DNA of 64,000 nucleotides from assembly GCF_037081715.1 (NCBI RefSeq), contig NZ_JAZDDH010000001.1, forward strand, positions 1,178,001-1,242,000, written 5' to 3'. Positions 20,168 through 28,361 of the stretch are shown in pieces; position 1 is the first letter of the stretch, and each line of letters begins with the position of its first letter. Below the pieces are notes generated by a model. It searched no databases, was not told where the DNA came from, and saw only the letters and a program-made list of their open reading frames with translations. The DNA is from Halalkalicoccus sp. CG83. GTDB lineage: Archaea; Halobacteriota; Halobacteria; Halobacteriales; Halalkalicoccaceae. The translations under genes and the position numbers were made by a program.

Positions 20168-20998
20168 ATGGGTTCGAGTCGAGACGTGGGCGGGACCCCG
20201 AGGACGGCCGATACCGGGACGCGCGCCGCCACGACGATCGGCGTCGGGGCCTCCGCCGCCAACGTCGACGTACCGTCGCTGATCGCCCACCGCGGTTTCG
20301 CGGGCGAGAACCCCGAAAACACCGTTTCGACGCTACGCACGGCCGCGACCGTCGCCGACTGGATCGAGATCGACTGCCGGCCGACCGCCGACGACGTCTG
20401 TGTGGTCTTTCACGACCCCGTGTTGGATCGCTGCACCGACCTCTCGGGAGCCGTCGCCGAGACGCCCGTCGCGACCGTCCTCTCCGCCGAGGTCGACGGC
20501 GGCGGGTCGATCCCCGCCTTCGAGGAGGTGCTCGACGCCGTCCCGTCGAACACGGGGCTCGTACTCGACCTGAAGGGACGCCACGCCGAGGACCCGGACG
20601 ACGAGTGCTGGGAGTGGCTCGCGGACCCACTCGCGGCCGCCGCCGGGGCGGCGAACCCGGTTCTCGTCTCGACGTTCTCCGAGGACGCGCTCGAGGCCGT
20701 CGAGGAACACGCGCCCGCCCTCCCGACCGCCTACCTCTGTAAGAGGGATATCGACCGCGCGCTGGACGTCGCTCGGCGACGCGGCTGTGCGGCGATCCAC
20801 CCGTCGACGGGGCTGCTTTTCGGCGGGTCGGACGGCGACCCCGAACGGAATCCCCTCGCTCGCGCTCACGAGGCGGGACTCGCGGTCCACGCCTGGACGG
20901 TGAGCGACACGAAGGAGGCCGCGGCGCTCGCGGCGCTCGGCGTCGACGGCCTCATCGCCGACTACGCGGACGTGCTGGATTCGGTAGAACGCCGCTGA
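20168..20998 (+). CDS. glycerophosphodiester phosphodiesterase family protein
   Basis: A 276-residue protein. After an N-terminal extension of about 43 residues comes a TIM-barrel GDPD domain with LIAHRGFAGENPENT (catalytic His/Arg and metal Glu), IEIDCRPTADDVCVVFHDP (metal Glu/Asp and second catalytic His) and the C-terminal AWTVSDTKEAAALAALGVDGLIADY. The enzyme hydrolyses glycerophosphodiesters to an alcohol and glycerol phosphate. The extension is Thr/Gly/Ala-rich and not a clear signal peptide, so the enzyme is probably cytoplasmic. It is convergent with carA (4 bp apart). Confidence 0.9.
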   Translation: MGSSRDVGGTPRTADTGTRAATTIGVGASAANVDVPSLIAHRGFAGENPENTVSTLRTAATVADWIEIDCRPTADDVCVVFHDPVLDRCTDLSGAVAETPVATVLSAEVDGGGSIPAFEEVLDAVPSNTGLVLDLKGRHAEDPDDECWEWLADPLAAAAGAANPVLVSTFSEDALEAVEEHAPALPTAYLCKRDIDRALDVARRRGCAAIHPSTGLLFGGSDGDPERNPLARAHEAGLAVHAWTVSDTKEAAALAALGVDGLIADYADVLDSVERR

Positions 20999-21002
20999 TT
21001 CG

Positions 21003-22073
21003 TTAGTCGGCGGTCGCGGCGGGCTTTTTCGCCATCTCGAGGACGCGATCGAAGAAGTCGAGCGAGTCGTGCGGGCCGGGGTTCGCCTCGGGGTGGTACT
21101 GGCGGGTGAGCACCTTCAGCTCCTCGCTGTCGAGCCCCTCGGGGGTGTCGTCGTTGACGTTCACCTGCGTGACCTCGAGCTCCCCGGGATCGGCGACGGT
21201 GTAGCCGTGGTTCTGGGTGGTCATCACGACCCGATCGGTGCGCAGGTCGAGAACCGGCTGGTTCACCCCACGGTGGCCGAACGCCATCTTTTCGGTCTCG
21301 CCGCCTAGCGACCGGGCGACGACCTGCTGGCCGAGACAGATGCCCGCGATCGGGGTCTCGCCGACGAACCGATCGACCAGCTCACCCGCGGCGGTGAAGT
21401 TCGCGGGGTCGCCGGGGCCGTTCGAGACGAACAGCACGTCCGGCGAGAGCGCCTCGACGTCCTCGGCTGTCGCGTCGTAGGGCAGCACGTGGACGGTCGC
21501 GCCGCGATCGGTCAGCGAGGAGACGATCGATCCCTTTGCGCCGCAGTCGATCAGCGCGACGTCCACCTCGACGTCGTCGGCGGCGGCGGGCTCGACCGTG
21601 TACGGTTCGTCGACGCTCACCTGTTCGCCGATGTCGGTATGCTCGCTCATCCCCTTGCAGGCGTCGAGCTCCGCGAGCGCCGCCTCGGGGGTGGCGTCGG
21701 GACCGGCGGCGATGCCGCACTTCATCGCACCCTCATCGCGGATCTCGGTGACCAGATCGCGCGTGTCGAGCCCCTCGACGGCCGGCACGCCCTCGCTCTC
21801 GAGCCACTCGGCCACGTCGTCGGTAAACTCCAGGGCGATCGCGGCCCGGGGGTGAACGCGGTCGGACTCGAATCGCTCGTCTCGGACACCGTAGTTGCCG
21901 ATCAGCGGGTACGAGAAGGTCAACACCTGTTCCTCGTATGAGGGATCGGTGAGGCTCTCCTCGTAGCCCGTGTAGGCGGTCGTGAACACTAGCTCTCCCC
22001 GGGCGGTGCCCGGCGAACGGGTACGCGCACTCAGCACGCGTCCGCCCTCCAGCGCGACGTAGGCGTCCGACAT
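21003..22073 (-). CDS. carA: carbamoyl-phosphate synthase small subunit
   Basis: A glutamine amidotransferase subunit of 356 residues. The N-terminal CarA domain (1-165) starts AYVALEGGRVL. The class I GATase domain has nucleophile Cys246 in GICLGQQ and the catalytic pair His327/Glu329 in QYHPEANPGP. It releases ammonia from glutamine for CarB. The start is fixed by homology and a TATA box at 22097-22107. It is divergent from an Lrp-type regulator, which may control it. Confidence 0.96.
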   Translation of the reverse strand: MSDAYVALEGGRVLSARTRSPGTARGELVFTTAYTGYEESLTDPSYEEQVLTFSYPLIGNYGVRDERFESDRVHPRAAIALEFTDDVAEWLESEGVPAVEGLDTRDLVTEIRDEGAMKCGIAAGPDATPEAALAELDACKGMSEHTDIGEQVSVDEPYTVEPAAADDVEVDVALIDCGAKGSIVSSLTDRGATVHVLPYDATAEDVEALSPDVLFVSNGPGDPANFTAAGELVDRFVGETPIAGICLGQQVVARSLGGETEKMAFGHRGVNQPVLDLRTDRVVMTTQNHGYTVADPGELEVTQVNVNDDTPEGLDSEELKVLTRQYHPEANPGPHDSLDFFDRVLEMAKKPAATAD

Positions 22074-22096
22074 TACGAGATCCGTACGTCCAGACC

Positions 22097-22107
22097 GTCT
22101 ATAAACC
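22097..22107 (-). promoter_or_regulatory. TATA box of carA
   Basis: On the minus strand this reads ggtttatagac and lies 24-34 bp before the carA ATG at 22073, giving a leaderless transcript. It sits beside the repeated TTTCGAA motifs. Confidence 0.6.
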
Positions 22108-22111
22108 TTGC

Positions 22112-22138
22112 TTTCGAAGCCAGATTTCGAATTTCGTA
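22112..22138. promoter_or_regulatory. repeated TTTCGAA motifs between carA and the Lrp-type gene
   Basis: Two exact copies of TTTCGAA (22112-22118, 22125-22131) and one near copy TTTCGTA (22132-22138) lie between the divergent genes, just upstream of the carA TATA box. They could be binding sites for the neighbouring regulator, but also part of the upstream promoter elements of either gene. Confidence 0.4.
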
Positions 22139-22173
22139 ATCGTGAAGTCCCGTCTCGTACAACGTCGATCCCG

Positions 22174-22584
22174 ATGGACGAGCTGGACCGGTCGATTCTC
22201 GACGTGCTTCGACGCGACGCGAGGACGCCGTACACGGAGATCGCCGAACGCGTTGGGACGAGCGAGGGCACGGTCCGCAACCGCGTCGAGCGCATGAACG
22301 AGGACGGCGTCATCGAGCGCTTCACCGTCGCCACCCGCACCGGCAACATCAAGGCGATGATCGAGGTCGGCGTCGACGTCGCCGTCGACACCACCGAGGT
22401 CGCGGACCGGATGGCCGAGTGGGACGAGGTCGACTTCGTCTGGCAGGTGAGCGGCGAGGAGGACATCGTCCTGGTGGTCGACGCCGCGGACACGCGCGGC
22501 GTGAACGCCCTCATCACCCAGGCCCGGGAGATGGACGAGATCGTGAGCACGACGACCCGGCTGATCCTCGACGAACGCCGCTAG
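22174..22584 (+). CDS. Lrp/AsnC family transcriptional regulator
   Basis: A 136-residue protein. The N-terminal winged helix-turn-helix (residues 1-60) begins MDELDRSILDVLRRDARTPY and has TEIAERVGTSEGTVRNRVERM. The ligand-binding RAM domain (about 65-136) contains VDVAVDTTEVADRMAEWDEV and the VWQVSGEEDIVLVV strand. Such regulators sense amino acids or other small molecules and often regulate themselves and a neighbour. Position and divergent orientation point to carA as a target (inference). An upstream in-frame start at 22108 is less likely because it would cover the repeat motifs. Confidence 0.92.
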   Translation: MDELDRSILDVLRRDARTPYTEIAERVGTSEGTVRNRVERMNEDGVIERFTVATRTGNIKAMIEVGVDVAVDTTEVADRMAEWDEVDFVWQVSGEEDIVLVVDAADTRGVNALITQAREMDEIVSTTTRLILDERR

Positions 22585-22601
22585 CCCGTGCCGTCCTCGC
22601 G

Positions 22602-23303
22602 TCAGTCCTCGCCCGGCGACTCGCCGACGCCGGGCGTCGGGTCGGTCAGGTGGCCCTTGTACTTGTGGATCCGTCGATACCCTCCCTGGACGAGCCGGGC
22701 GAACGGGCCGTCCGCGAGCGCCGGCTCGACCCGTCCCTCGCGGATCGCCTCGGCGATCGCCCTGGGGTTCGGCTCGGCGTCGATCCGCGTGTAGGCGCGC
22801 CCGACCTCGATCGGATAGTGGGCGTCGCTGCCGCCGACGAGCGGGAGGTCGCGCGCTTCGGCGATCTCACGGACCAGCGGCCACGTCCGGGGGTGTTTGC
22901 CGTTGAGCTCGATCGCGTCGAACTCGACGTCGGTCTCGCGGATGGTGCTGTTGCGAAACGGGTGGGCGATGATCGCGACGCAGCCCCGGTCGTGTGCGAG
23001 GTCGACTGCCTCCTGAGGGGTGAGCGTGTCGGGTGCGGTGCGCGTCGGCGGGTCGGGTCCCAGCACGACGACGTGGCCCTGCGTCGTCGAGATCTCGATT
23101 CCCGGCATCGAGAGCACGCCCCCCTCCCCCGTGGGATCGCCGAGCGGCCGGTAGTAGTCGTGGTTCGTCAGGGCGACGCCGTCGAGGCCGCGTCGACGGG
23201 CGGCCCCGACCAGTAGCCGGTGGCCGACGGGGTCGAACGCGCGTGCAGCCCGATCGCGGCCGTGGAAGAACCGCGTGTGAGCGTGGAGATCGAGTTCGAT
23301 CAC
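22602..23303 (-). CDS. PHP domain metal-dependent phosphoesterase
   Basis: A 233-residue protein starting at GTG 23303 with VIELDLHAHTRF. The PHP motifs are visible: HAH (residues 7-9), NHDYY, IIAHPF (about 122) and the GGSDAHYP segment near 167. They form a metal-binding site used in phosphoester hydrolysis. Related archaeal proteins act on nucleotides or nucleic acid ends, but this substrate cannot be assigned. The C-terminal tail is short and Pro/Glu-rich. It is divergent from the lipid kinase gene 42 bp away and convergent with the Lrp gene. Confidence 0.85.
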   Translation of the reverse strand: MIELDLHAHTRFFHGRDRAARAFDPVGHRLLVGAARRRGLDGVALTNHDYYRPLGDPTGEGGVLSMPGIEISTTQGHVVVLGPDPPTRTAPDTLTPQEAVDLAHDRGCVAIIAHPFRNSTIRETDVEFDAIELNGKHPRTWPLVREIAEARDLPLVGGSDAHYPIEVGRAYTRIDAEPNPRAIAEAIREGRVEPALADGPFARLVQGGYRRIHKYKGHLTDPTPGVGESPGED

Positions 23304-23345
23304 GCCCGAGATACGGGCCGCCAACCCTTTGCGATTGCGCCGTCT

Positions 23346-24302
23346 ATGCCGGCCATGACCGAGGACGTCGGGACGAGAGACTGTGTGCTCGTCGTCAATC
23401 CCCAGAGCGGCAACGGAAACCATATCGAGACCATCCGCGAACTCGCCGCGGAACACGGTTTCGAGGTCGCGGTCTCGGAGTCGGGCGACCACGCCGTCTC
23501 GCTCGCCCGCGAGGCGGCCGAGAGCGGCGCGACGCGAATCGGCGCCTGCGGCGGCGACGGCACGATAAACCAGGTCGTCCGCGGGATCGACGCCGCCGAC
23601 GCGTTCGACGAGGTGACGTTCGGCGTCGTCCCCGCGGGGACGGGTAACAACTTCGCGGGCAACGTCGGCGTCGAGAGCATCGAACACGGCATCGAGCTGC
23701 TCGCCGAGGGGGAGACACGCACGATCGACCTCGGCACCGCCGGTGACGAACTGTTCGTCAACTCCTGTATCTGCGGGCTGACCGCCAACGCCAGCGGGGA
23801 GACCTCCTCGGACCTGAAAGACCGCTTCGGTCCGCTCGCCTACGTCTTCAAGACGATCGAGACGATGACGGAGTTCGAGGCGATTCCGCTTCACGTCCAC
23901 GCCGAGGACGAGGGGGCCCTCTGGGACGGCGACGCGGTGTTCGTACTCATCGGCAACGCCCGGTCGTTCCCGGCCGGCGGGGACGGACAGGGGGACGCCG
24001 AGGACGGCCTGCTCGAGGTGACCATCGTCGAGGACGTCCCCACGAACCAGCTGCTGCGCGACGCGACCGTCAGCCACCTACTCGGCGGGGAGACCGCGAG
24101 CATCTCCCGGCTGCGGACCCCCTCGCTGACGGTCGACGTCCGGCGAGAGGAGCCGGTCTCGTTCAGCTTCGACGGCGAGATGGCGTCGTTTCAGTCGCTC
24201 TCCTGTCGCGTCCGACCCCGAACGCTCTCGGTCCGCGTCGGCGAGGGGTATCGAACCGAGTCCGACGCCGACGCCGACGACGCGGAGTCGAAGAGCGTTT
24301 GA
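23346..24302 (+). CDS. diacylglycerol/lipid kinase family protein (YegS-like)
   Basis: A protein of 318 residues; an alternative ATG at 23355 removes three. It has the family motifs LVVNPQSGNGN (about 16-26), GGDGTINQV (about 74-82) and VPAGTGNNFAGN (about 97-108), which form the nucleotide-binding site. The C-terminal domain has the SFDGEMAS motif. It probably phosphorylates a lipid hydroxyl, for example an archaeol-type diether alcohol, using ATP. It starts a run of three same-strand genes with idi and an MBL hydrolase. Confidence 0.88.
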   Translation: MPAMTEDVGTRDCVLVVNPQSGNGNHIETIRELAAEHGFEVAVSESGDHAVSLAREAAESGATRIGACGGDGTINQVVRGIDAADAFDEVTFGVVPAGTGNNFAGNVGVESIEHGIELLAEGETRTIDLGTAGDELFVNSCICGLTANASGETSSDLKDRFGPLAYVFKTIETMTEFEAIPLHVHAEDEGALWDGDAVFVLIGNARSFPAGGDGQGDAEDGLLEVTIVEDVPTNQLLRDATVSHLLGGETASISRLRTPSLTVDVRREEPVSFSFDGEMASFQSLSCRVRPRTLSVRVGEGYRTESDADADDAESKSV

Positions 24303-24325
24303 CCCCACCCCCCGATACCGGGGAT

Positions 24326-24892
24326 ATGAGTACCCAGGAGACGGCCGGGGACGCGACGCACGACAACGCCCGCCAGGAGGTCATCGCGGTCGACGCCGAC
24401 GACGAGGAACAGGGAGTGGTCAACCGTCTCGACGCCCACACCGGCGACGGCGTCCGCCACCGCGCGTTCACCGCGCTGCTGTTCGACCACGACGGGCGCA
24501 TCCTGCTGGCCCAGCGAAGCCCCGAGAAGCGCCTGTGGGACACCCACTGGGACGGCACCGTCGCCTCGCATCCCGTTCAGGGACAGAGCCAGGAGGAGGC
24601 CACCCGCGAGCGCCTCGAGGAGGAACTCGGGGTCAAGCCCACCCAGTACACCGATCTGCGGGTGACCGACAAGTTCGAGTACAAACGCTACTACCCCAAC
24701 GAGGGCGTCGAACACGAGGTGTGCTCCGTGCTCAAGTGCACGCTCGACGATACGGCGCTCGACCCCGACGAGGCGGAGGTCGGCGGTCTGCTGTGGGTGC
24801 CCTACGAACGGCTCTACGAACATCCGAAGTGGTACCGCCAGCTCCGGCTCTGTCCCTGGTTCGAGATCGCGATGCGTCGTGACTTCGACTGA
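24326..24892 (+). CDS. idi: isopentenyl-diphosphate delta-isomerase, type I
   Basis: A 188-residue Nudix-fold isomerase that interconverts isopentenyl and dimethylallyl diphosphate, feeding archaeal isoprenoid lipid synthesis. It shows VNRLDAHTGDGVRHRAFTAL, the WDTHWDGTVASHP segment, the Nudix-like GQSQEEATRERLEEELG and C-terminal KWYRQLRLCPWF. The first 25 residues are an acidic extension. It follows the lipid kinase gene by 23 bp. Confidence 0.93.
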   Translation: MSTQETAGDATHDNARQEVIAVDADDEEQGVVNRLDAHTGDGVRHRAFTALLFDHDGRILLAQRSPEKRLWDTHWDGTVASHPVQGQSQEEATRERLEEELGVKPTQYTDLRVTDKFEYKRYYPNEGVEHEVCSVLKCTLDDTALDPDEAEVGGLLWVPYERLYEHPKWYRQLRLCPWFEIAMRRDFD

Positions 24893-24926
24893 GGGTCTTT
24901 TTTGCCCCGGCGACCCAATCGCCCGT

Positions 24927-25595
24927 ATGACACGAGACGGCCGCGGTCGAGTCTACCGGCTGGTCGACGGCCCCGCCAACGTCTATCTGGTCGATGACGG
25001 CGAGCTGACGCTCGTCGACGGCGGCGTCCCGAAGGACGCGAAACGGATCCGCGACGGCATCCGCGCGCTCGGGTTCGCGGTCGCCGAGGTCGACCGCGTC
25101 CTCCTGACCCACTACGACTACGACCACGTCGGCGCGCTCGCCTCGCTGGGGCTCTCCGCCCCGGTCTACGCCGGCGAGCCCGACGCGACCTACCTGGTGG
25201 GGGCCGCGGAGCCGCCGCTCGTCAACCGGAAGGGGCTGCTCCAGCGTGCGCTCGGCCGGTCGCTCGATCATCCCGATCTCTACGCCTACCCGGTCGCCGA
25301 CGGCGACCGGATCGGCGGGTTCGTCGCCCACCACACGCCCGGCCACACGGCCGGCCACATGGCGTACTTCCACGAGGACAGCGGCGTCGCCTTCCTCGGC
25401 GACTGCGTTCGAAGCAAGGGTGGCACCCTCCACCCGATGCCGTCGGTCCTCTGTGCGGACGCCGAGGAGAACGCCCGGAGCATCCGGAAGCTCGAGGAAC
25501 GGCTTCCGACGTTCGACGTCGCTGCACCGGGCCACGGCGATCCGATCACGGCGGATGTGAGCGGCGTCCTCACCCGGCTCGCGGCGGAGTCGTGA
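24927..25595 (+). CDS. MBL-fold metallo-hydrolase
   Basis: A 222-residue metallo-beta-lactamase-fold protein. The zinc motif is THYDYDHVGA (HxHxDH-type with Tyr in place of the second His, about 61-70); it also has HTPGHTAGHMAYF (about 141-153), FLGDCV and the final APGHGDPI. It resembles glyoxalase II-like hydrolases. The Tyr in place of a zinc His means one site may be altered. The ATG lies 34 bp after the idi stop; an earlier in-frame start at 24879 would overlap idi. Confidence 0.88.
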   Translation: MTRDGRGRVYRLVDGPANVYLVDDGELTLVDGGVPKDAKRIRDGIRALGFAVAEVDRVLLTHYDYDHVGALASLGLSAPVYAGEPDATYLVGAAEPPLVNRKGLLQRALGRSLDHPDLYAYPVADGDRIGGFVAHHTPGHTAGHMAYFHEDSGVAFLGDCVRSKGGTLHPMPSVLCADAEENARSIRKLEERLPTFDVAAPGHGDPITADVSGVLTRLAAES

Positions 25596-25608
25596 GCGGG
25601 GGTCCCGA

Positions 25609-25857
25609 CTACGGCCGGACGGTCGCCCACACCGCGACGATCCCCAGGAGGACCGCGGGCGCGAGCGGCAACAGCAAGTAGGCGACGAAGAACGGCAACG
25701 CCTCCGGCGGGTGAAAGAGGATGATCGCCGGTGCGACGACGAAGGCGAGGACGACGGTGGCGACGAGCGTCCACCCGCGCCAGTCGAACTCCCGGTCGGC
25801 CGGTGCGGTCCGTTCGTTGACCCCCGGCTCGTAGACGTAGCCCTCGTCGTCGCTCAT
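25609..25857 (-). CDS. small two-helix membrane protein
   Basis: An 82-residue protein with a charged N-terminus (MSDDEGYVYEPGVNERTAPA) and two hydrophobic helices (about 29-49 and 56-80) separated by HPPEA. Its stop is 13 bp from the convergent MBL gene, and its ATG lies 3 bp after the stop of the oxidoreductase gene, so it is probably cotranscribed with it. Function unknown. Confidence 0.65.
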   Translation of the reverse strand: MSDDEGYVYEPGVNERTAPADREFDWRGWTLVATVVLAFVVAPAIILFHPPEALPFFVAYLLLPLAPAVLLGIVAVWATVRP

Positions 25858-25860
25858 CGG

Positions 25861-26886
25861 CTACAGTTCACTGTCCGGAACCACAACTACCTTTCCAAAG
25901 TCCTCGCGTTCCTCGATGATCTCGTGGGCGCGGGCGGCCTCGCTCATCGGCAGCACCTCGCTGATCTCCGGCTGGAAGGTACCGTCCCAGACGAGTTCGA
26001 GCACCTCCTCGGTCTGCTCGGGCGTGGCCATCGTCGAGCCGATCACCGAGAGCTGGTTCCAGAACATCCGGTTGAGGCCGGCGTCGGGGTTCGGTCCCGT
26101 GGTCGCCCCGCAGGTGACGATGCGTCCGCCCTTCGAGAGGCTCTTCAGCGACTCGTCCCACGTCTGGGCGCCGACGTGGTCGACCACCATGTCGACGCCG
26201 GCGCCGTCGGTCTCCTCGCGGATCGCCCTCGAGAAGTCCTTCTCCTCGTAGTTGATCGTGTGATCGGCGCCGATCTCCCTCGCGTACTCGAGCTTCTCCT
26301 CGCTGCTCGCGGTGGCGTAGACGGTCGCGCCGGCGTGGTTCGCGACCTGTACCGCGGCGTGACCCACGCCGCCGGAGGCGCCGAGGACGAGCACGTCCTC
26401 GCCGGCCTTGAGGTCGCCACGGTGGATCAGCATCCGCCAGGCGGTCTGGAAGACCAGCGGCGCGGCCGCCGCGACCTCCCAGTCGACGTCCTCGGGGACG
26501 GGGACGAGGTTGGCCTCGGGGATCGCGGCGTACTCGCTGTGGACGCCGCGGACGTGCTCGCCGATGATGTGGAAGTTCGGATCGAGCGTCGGGTCGTCCA
26601 TGCGTTCGTCGCCGACGCCAGCCGAGAGCGCCACGCGGTCGCCCGGCGAAAAGCGGGTGACGTCCTCGCCGACCTCCTCGACGACGCCCGCACAGTCGCT
26701 GCCAGGGATATGAGGCATCTCGAGGTCGATCCCCGGCAGCCCCTTTCGCGTCCAGATGTCGAGGTGGTTCAGTGCGCCGGCCTTGACGTCGACCAGCACC
26801 TCGTCGCGGTCGGGTTCGGGATCGGGGAACTCGCCGTACTCGATGACCTCGCGTCCGCCGTGCTCCGCGAACTGGACTGCGTCCAT
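25861..26886 (-). CDS. zinc-type alcohol dehydrogenase / quinone oxidoreductase (MDR family)
   Basis: A 341-residue medium-chain dehydrogenase/reductase. The GroES-like N-terminal domain includes LNHLDIWTRKGLPG and HIPGSDCAGVVEEVGEDV. The Rossmann domain has VLVLGASGGVGHAAVQVA (about 164-181). The four Cys of a structural zinc loop are absent, so it is closer to the quinone oxidoreductase/zinc-free branch, although such proteins may still bind one zinc. It uses NAD(P)H. The gene is divergent from moaB. Confidence 0.88.
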   Translation of the reverse strand: MDAVQFAEHGGREVIEYGEFPDPEPDRDEVLVDVKAGALNHLDIWTRKGLPGIDLEMPHIPGSDCAGVVEEVGEDVTRFSPGDRVALSAGVGDERMDDPTLDPNFHIIGEHVRGVHSEYAAIPEANLVPVPEDVDWEVAAAAPLVFQTAWRMLIHRGDLKAGEDVLVLGASGGVGHAAVQVANHAGATVYATASSEEKLEYAREIGADHTINYEEKDFSRAIREETDGAGVDMVVDHVGAQTWDESLKSLSKGGRIVTCGATTGPNPDAGLNRMFWNQLSVIGSTMATPEQTEEVLELVWDGTFQPEISEVLPMSEAARAHEIIEEREDFGKVVVVPDSEL

Positions 26887-26932
26887 GTCCCTGGCAACGA
26901 CCACCGCGTGGAAAACTGTACTGGTGGCGGGC

Positions 26933-26940
26933 GTTTTAGA
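26933..26940 (+). promoter_or_regulatory. TATA box of the moaB-like gene
   Basis: The box gttttaga lies 25-32 bp before ATG 26965, so the transcript is probably leaderless. Confidence 0.55.
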
Positions 26941-26964
26941 CGATAGGGCTCGAACGGATCGGAC

Positions 26965-27591
26965 ATGGGGGAGAACGCCCGCCACGACGATTCGAAGGAC
27001 GACCAGACGCATCAACGCCACCCGGATTCCGATGACGATCACGATCACGGGAACGATCACGAGCACGGCCCCGGTCACGACCACCACGACTTCGACCTCG
27101 AGAATCCGGGAGCCGCGGTCGTCACCGTCTCCTCGTCGCGGTCGCTCGACGACGACCCGTCGGGCGACGCGATCCGCGACGCCCTCGAGGAGAGCGGGTT
27201 CGAGCTCGCGACCCGCGAACTCGTCAACGACGACTTCGATACGATCCAGCACATCGTCAACAGGCTGACCGATCGCGACGACGTCGACGTCGTCGTCACG
27301 ACCGGCGGGACGGGCGTCACGCCCGACGACGTCACCGTCGAGGCGGTCCAGCCGCTGATCAGCAAGACCCTTCCGGGTTTCGGCGAGCTGTTTCGCACCC
27401 TCTCCTACGAGGAAGTCGGCACCCGAGTCGTCGGCACGCGGGCGGTCGCGGGGGTCGTTGAGAGCGTTCCCGTGTTCTGTCTGCCCGGCAGCGAGAACGC
27501 CGCCCGCCTCGGCTGCGAGGAGATCATCGTCGAGGAGGCACCCCACCTCATCGGGCTCGCCGCACGCGACTCGGACTCCTCGGAGGAGTAG
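26965..27591 (+). CDS. moaB: MoaB/MogA-type molybdopterin-binding protein with His/Asp-rich N-terminus
   Basis: A 208-residue protein. Residues 44-200 match the MoaB/MogA fold: AAVVTVSSSRSLDDDPSGDA, the DVVVTTGGTGVTPDDVT motif that binds molybdopterin, ISKTLPGFGELFR and VFCLPGSENAARLG. Such proteins adenylylate molybdopterin before metal insertion. The first 43 residues are unusual: ten His and many Asp, resembling the metal-binding tails of Ni/Zn handling proteins. This could store or sense metal, or bind molybdate partners (inference). Confidence 0.9.
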   Translation: MGENARHDDSKDDQTHQRHPDSDDDHDHGNDHEHGPGHDHHDFDLENPGAAVVTVSSSRSLDDDPSGDAIRDALEESGFELATRELVNDDFDTIQHIVNRLTDRDDVDVVVTTGGTGVTPDDVTVEAVQPLISKTLPGFGELFRTLSYEEVGTRVVGTRAVAGVVESVPVFCLPGSENAARLGCEEIIVEEAPHLIGLAARDSDSSEE

Positions 27592-27686
27592 GCCGCGCTC
27601 GTCCGTCCACGGCCGGACGGCTCGACGGTTCGGCGACCGTACACGTCCGTGGTGAGGAGGTCGACCGACGCCGTCGATCGGATCGG

Positions 27687-28004
27687 CTACGACGGCAGCG
27701 GACAGAGGCTCGCGGTGAACACCGCCACCTCGTCGGTGTCGTTTCGCGCGCCGTGGGCGACGCCGCGCTCGTGGAGGACGACGCCCGGCGCGTCGATCGT
27801 CTCCTCCTCGCCGTTCTGGATCACGGTCACCCGCCCCTCCAGCACGTGGAAGACGTTGGTCGAGTCGGCGTGTTCGTGGGGCGAGAGCTCCGCGCCGGGG
27901 CCGAGCGCGAACGCCTTTACCAGGACGTCCTCCTCCGCCACCAGCTCCTCGGTGCGCACCTCGCCCTCGTCGAGATCGAGGTCCGGATAGCGATCGAGCG
28001 TCAT
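27687..28004 (-). CDS. small cupin-domain protein
   Basis: A single-domain cupin of 105 residues. Motif 1 is SPHEHADSTNVFHVLEGRVTV (positions about 41-61, two His and one Glu for the metal) and motif 2 is LHERGVAHGARN. No signal sequence. The ATG at 28004 is preferred over an upstream start. The ligand is unknown; such proteins include small dioxygenases and isomerases. Confidence 0.8.
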   Translation of the reverse strand: MTLDRYPDLDLDEGEVRTEELVAEEDVLVKAFALGPGAELSPHEHADSTNVFHVLEGRVTVIQNGEEETIDAPGVVLHERGVAHGARNDTDEVAVFTASLCPLPS

Positions 28005-28108
28005 ACCCGGGTCGACGCGGGCGACGAACAAAACGCTCGGGGTCCGACGGTCGTGGTAGTACGAGTCTCGGAAGGGTTATCCGTGCAGGGGCGTTTGGTT
28101 CAGTTGCA

Positions 28109-28303
28109 ATGGCGAAAGGCAAGGTCGACTTCTTCAACGACACTGGCGGCTACGGATTTATCGAGACTGAGGACGCGGATGACGACGTTTTCTTCCACAT
28201 GGAAGACGTCGGCGGCCCGGACCTCGAGGAAGGACAGGAAGTGGAGTTCGACATCGATCAGGCCCCCAAGGGCCCCCGAGCGACGAACCTCACCCGGCTG
28301 TAA
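28109..28303 (+). CDS. cspA: cold shock protein (CSD fold)
   Basis: A 64-residue single-domain cold shock protein. RNA-binding motif RNP1 is in GGYGFIET and RNP2 in DVFFHMEDV. It is acidic, ends in ATNLTRL, and has the usual length. It binds single-stranded RNA/DNA and acts as an RNA chaperone. A gggttatcc box about 30 bp upstream is a possible promoter and T-tracts follow the stop. Confidence 0.95.
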   Translation: MAKGKVDFFNDTGGYGFIETEDADDDVFFHMEDVGGPDLEEGQEVEFDIDQAPKGPRATNLTRL

Positions 28304-28315
28304 AGCCGAACTACG

Positions 28316-28328
28316 TTTCTCCGTTTTT
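28316..28328 (+). terminator. T-rich transcription terminator after cspA
   Basis: Two T-tracts (TTT and TTTTT) lie 12-25 bp after the cspA stop without a strong hairpin, matching the T-run terminators of archaea. Confidence 0.5.
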
Positions 28329-28361
28329 CACGCCCGACCAGCGACGGCTCGGTTCCGACGC

